Shown: piece after piece, positions 38,663-38,738 of the stretch
Position numbering within the stretch: the stretch's first letter is position 1
How the letters are laid out: each line of letters starts with the position of its first letter
Source: an uncultured Emergencia sp.
GTDB taxonomy: Bacteria > Bacillota > Clostridia > Peptostreptococcales > Anaerovoracaceae
Reading direction: 5' to 3'
NCBI GenBank assembly: GCA_904420065.1
Contig: CAJFTU010000036.1
Location: 1 to 38,738 of the forward strand
Length of the DNA stretch: 38,738 nucleotides
Notes under the pieces: model-generated
The model's input: only the letters and a program-made list of their open reading frames with translations
Database searches by the model: none
What the model was told of the DNA's origin: nothing
Translations under genes and position numbers: made by a program

Positions 38663-38738
38663 TCAAACATATGTTACACCGTGCTTCACAAATTCATCCA
38701 AAACCGTCTGTGGAGACTTCCAGCCTAAAGGTCGCATA
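38663..38738 (-). CDS. Transposase C-terminus (rve/DDE type, IS3- or IS30-like), partial
   Basis: On the minus strand a frame enters from the right window edge and reads RPLGWKSPQTVLDEFVKHG, then VTYV and TGA (stop at 38665-38663). The LGWKSP-x-x-V ending resembles the tail of IS30- and IS3-type transposases, which often close with a LGW/Y-K-(T/S)-P motif. Only 24 residues are visible, so the family stays open. Confidence 0.55.
   Translation of the reverse strand, partial: MRPLGWKSPQTVLDEFVKHGVTYV

Overview
The window looks like chromosomal DNA of a spore-forming, anaerobic member of the Clostridia. The signs are an alpha/beta-type small acid-soluble spore protein, YlbJ, the oxygen-sensitive class III ribonucleotide reductase with its activase (NrdD/NrdG), acetate kinase, a lysine/diaminopimelate branch (dapA, asd), strong AGGAGG ribosome binding sites, several TTG/GTG starts and typical Firmicutes gene order (rpmB - asp23 - recG; rsmD - coaD - ylbJ - tmcAL - ackA - rpmF; ftsK - rimO). 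Base composition looks near 50% GC by eye, except at the left edge, which is AT-rich. The genus cannot be named from the sequence alone.

Edges: both ends run into insertion sequences. The left end holds an IS256-type terminal repeat and the first codons of its transposase (minus strand). The right end holds the last codons of an rve-type (IS3/IS30-like) transposase. A third trace, an IS3-type terminus with a broken orfA start, lies at about 963-1092, and an AT-rich HD-domain phosphohydrolase gene sits between it and the IS256 end.

1.1-4.3 kb: an M20 amidohydrolase (-) diverges from a membrane-anchored GH25 lysozyme, a family-6 type uracil/hypoxanthine DNA glycosylase and a NimA-like flavin protein. 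4.4-9.9 kb: a one-carbon/methionine operon (metF, metH, an EamA transporter, sstT), closed by a perfect bidirectional terminator. 10.0-12.1 kb: a lipoprotein that resembles an inactivated PepD peptidase, divergent from a GNAT acetyltransferase. 12.4-15.3 kb: nrdD-nrdG behind a near-consensus promoter. 15.5-18.9 kb: rpmB, a small membrane protein (-), asp23, recG and an SASP gene. 19.1-25.2 kb: naxE-rsmD-coaD-coiled-coil protein-ylbJ-tmcAL, then ackA and rpmF on their own promoters.

25.3-29.4 kb: dapA (-), a two-part protein joining a sugar-transfer-type ATP-grasp to BspA-type leucine-rich repeats, and asd. 29.4-34.1 kb: uppP, ftsK/spoIIIE and rimO. 34.3-36.6 kb: a polar amino acid ABC importer whose ATPase lacks about 15 residues between the Walker A motif and the Q-loop. 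36.8-38.3 kb: a peptide-type solute-binding lipoprotein (-).

Most of the window is conserved housekeeping. I found no CRISPR array, tRNA, rRNA or clear riboswitch, and no obvious multi-gene novel system. The most unusual items are the degenerate PepD-like lipoprotein, the ATP-grasp/LRR fusion, the probable leaderless lysozyme gene, the shortened ABC ATPase and a self-masking IS3 remnant.
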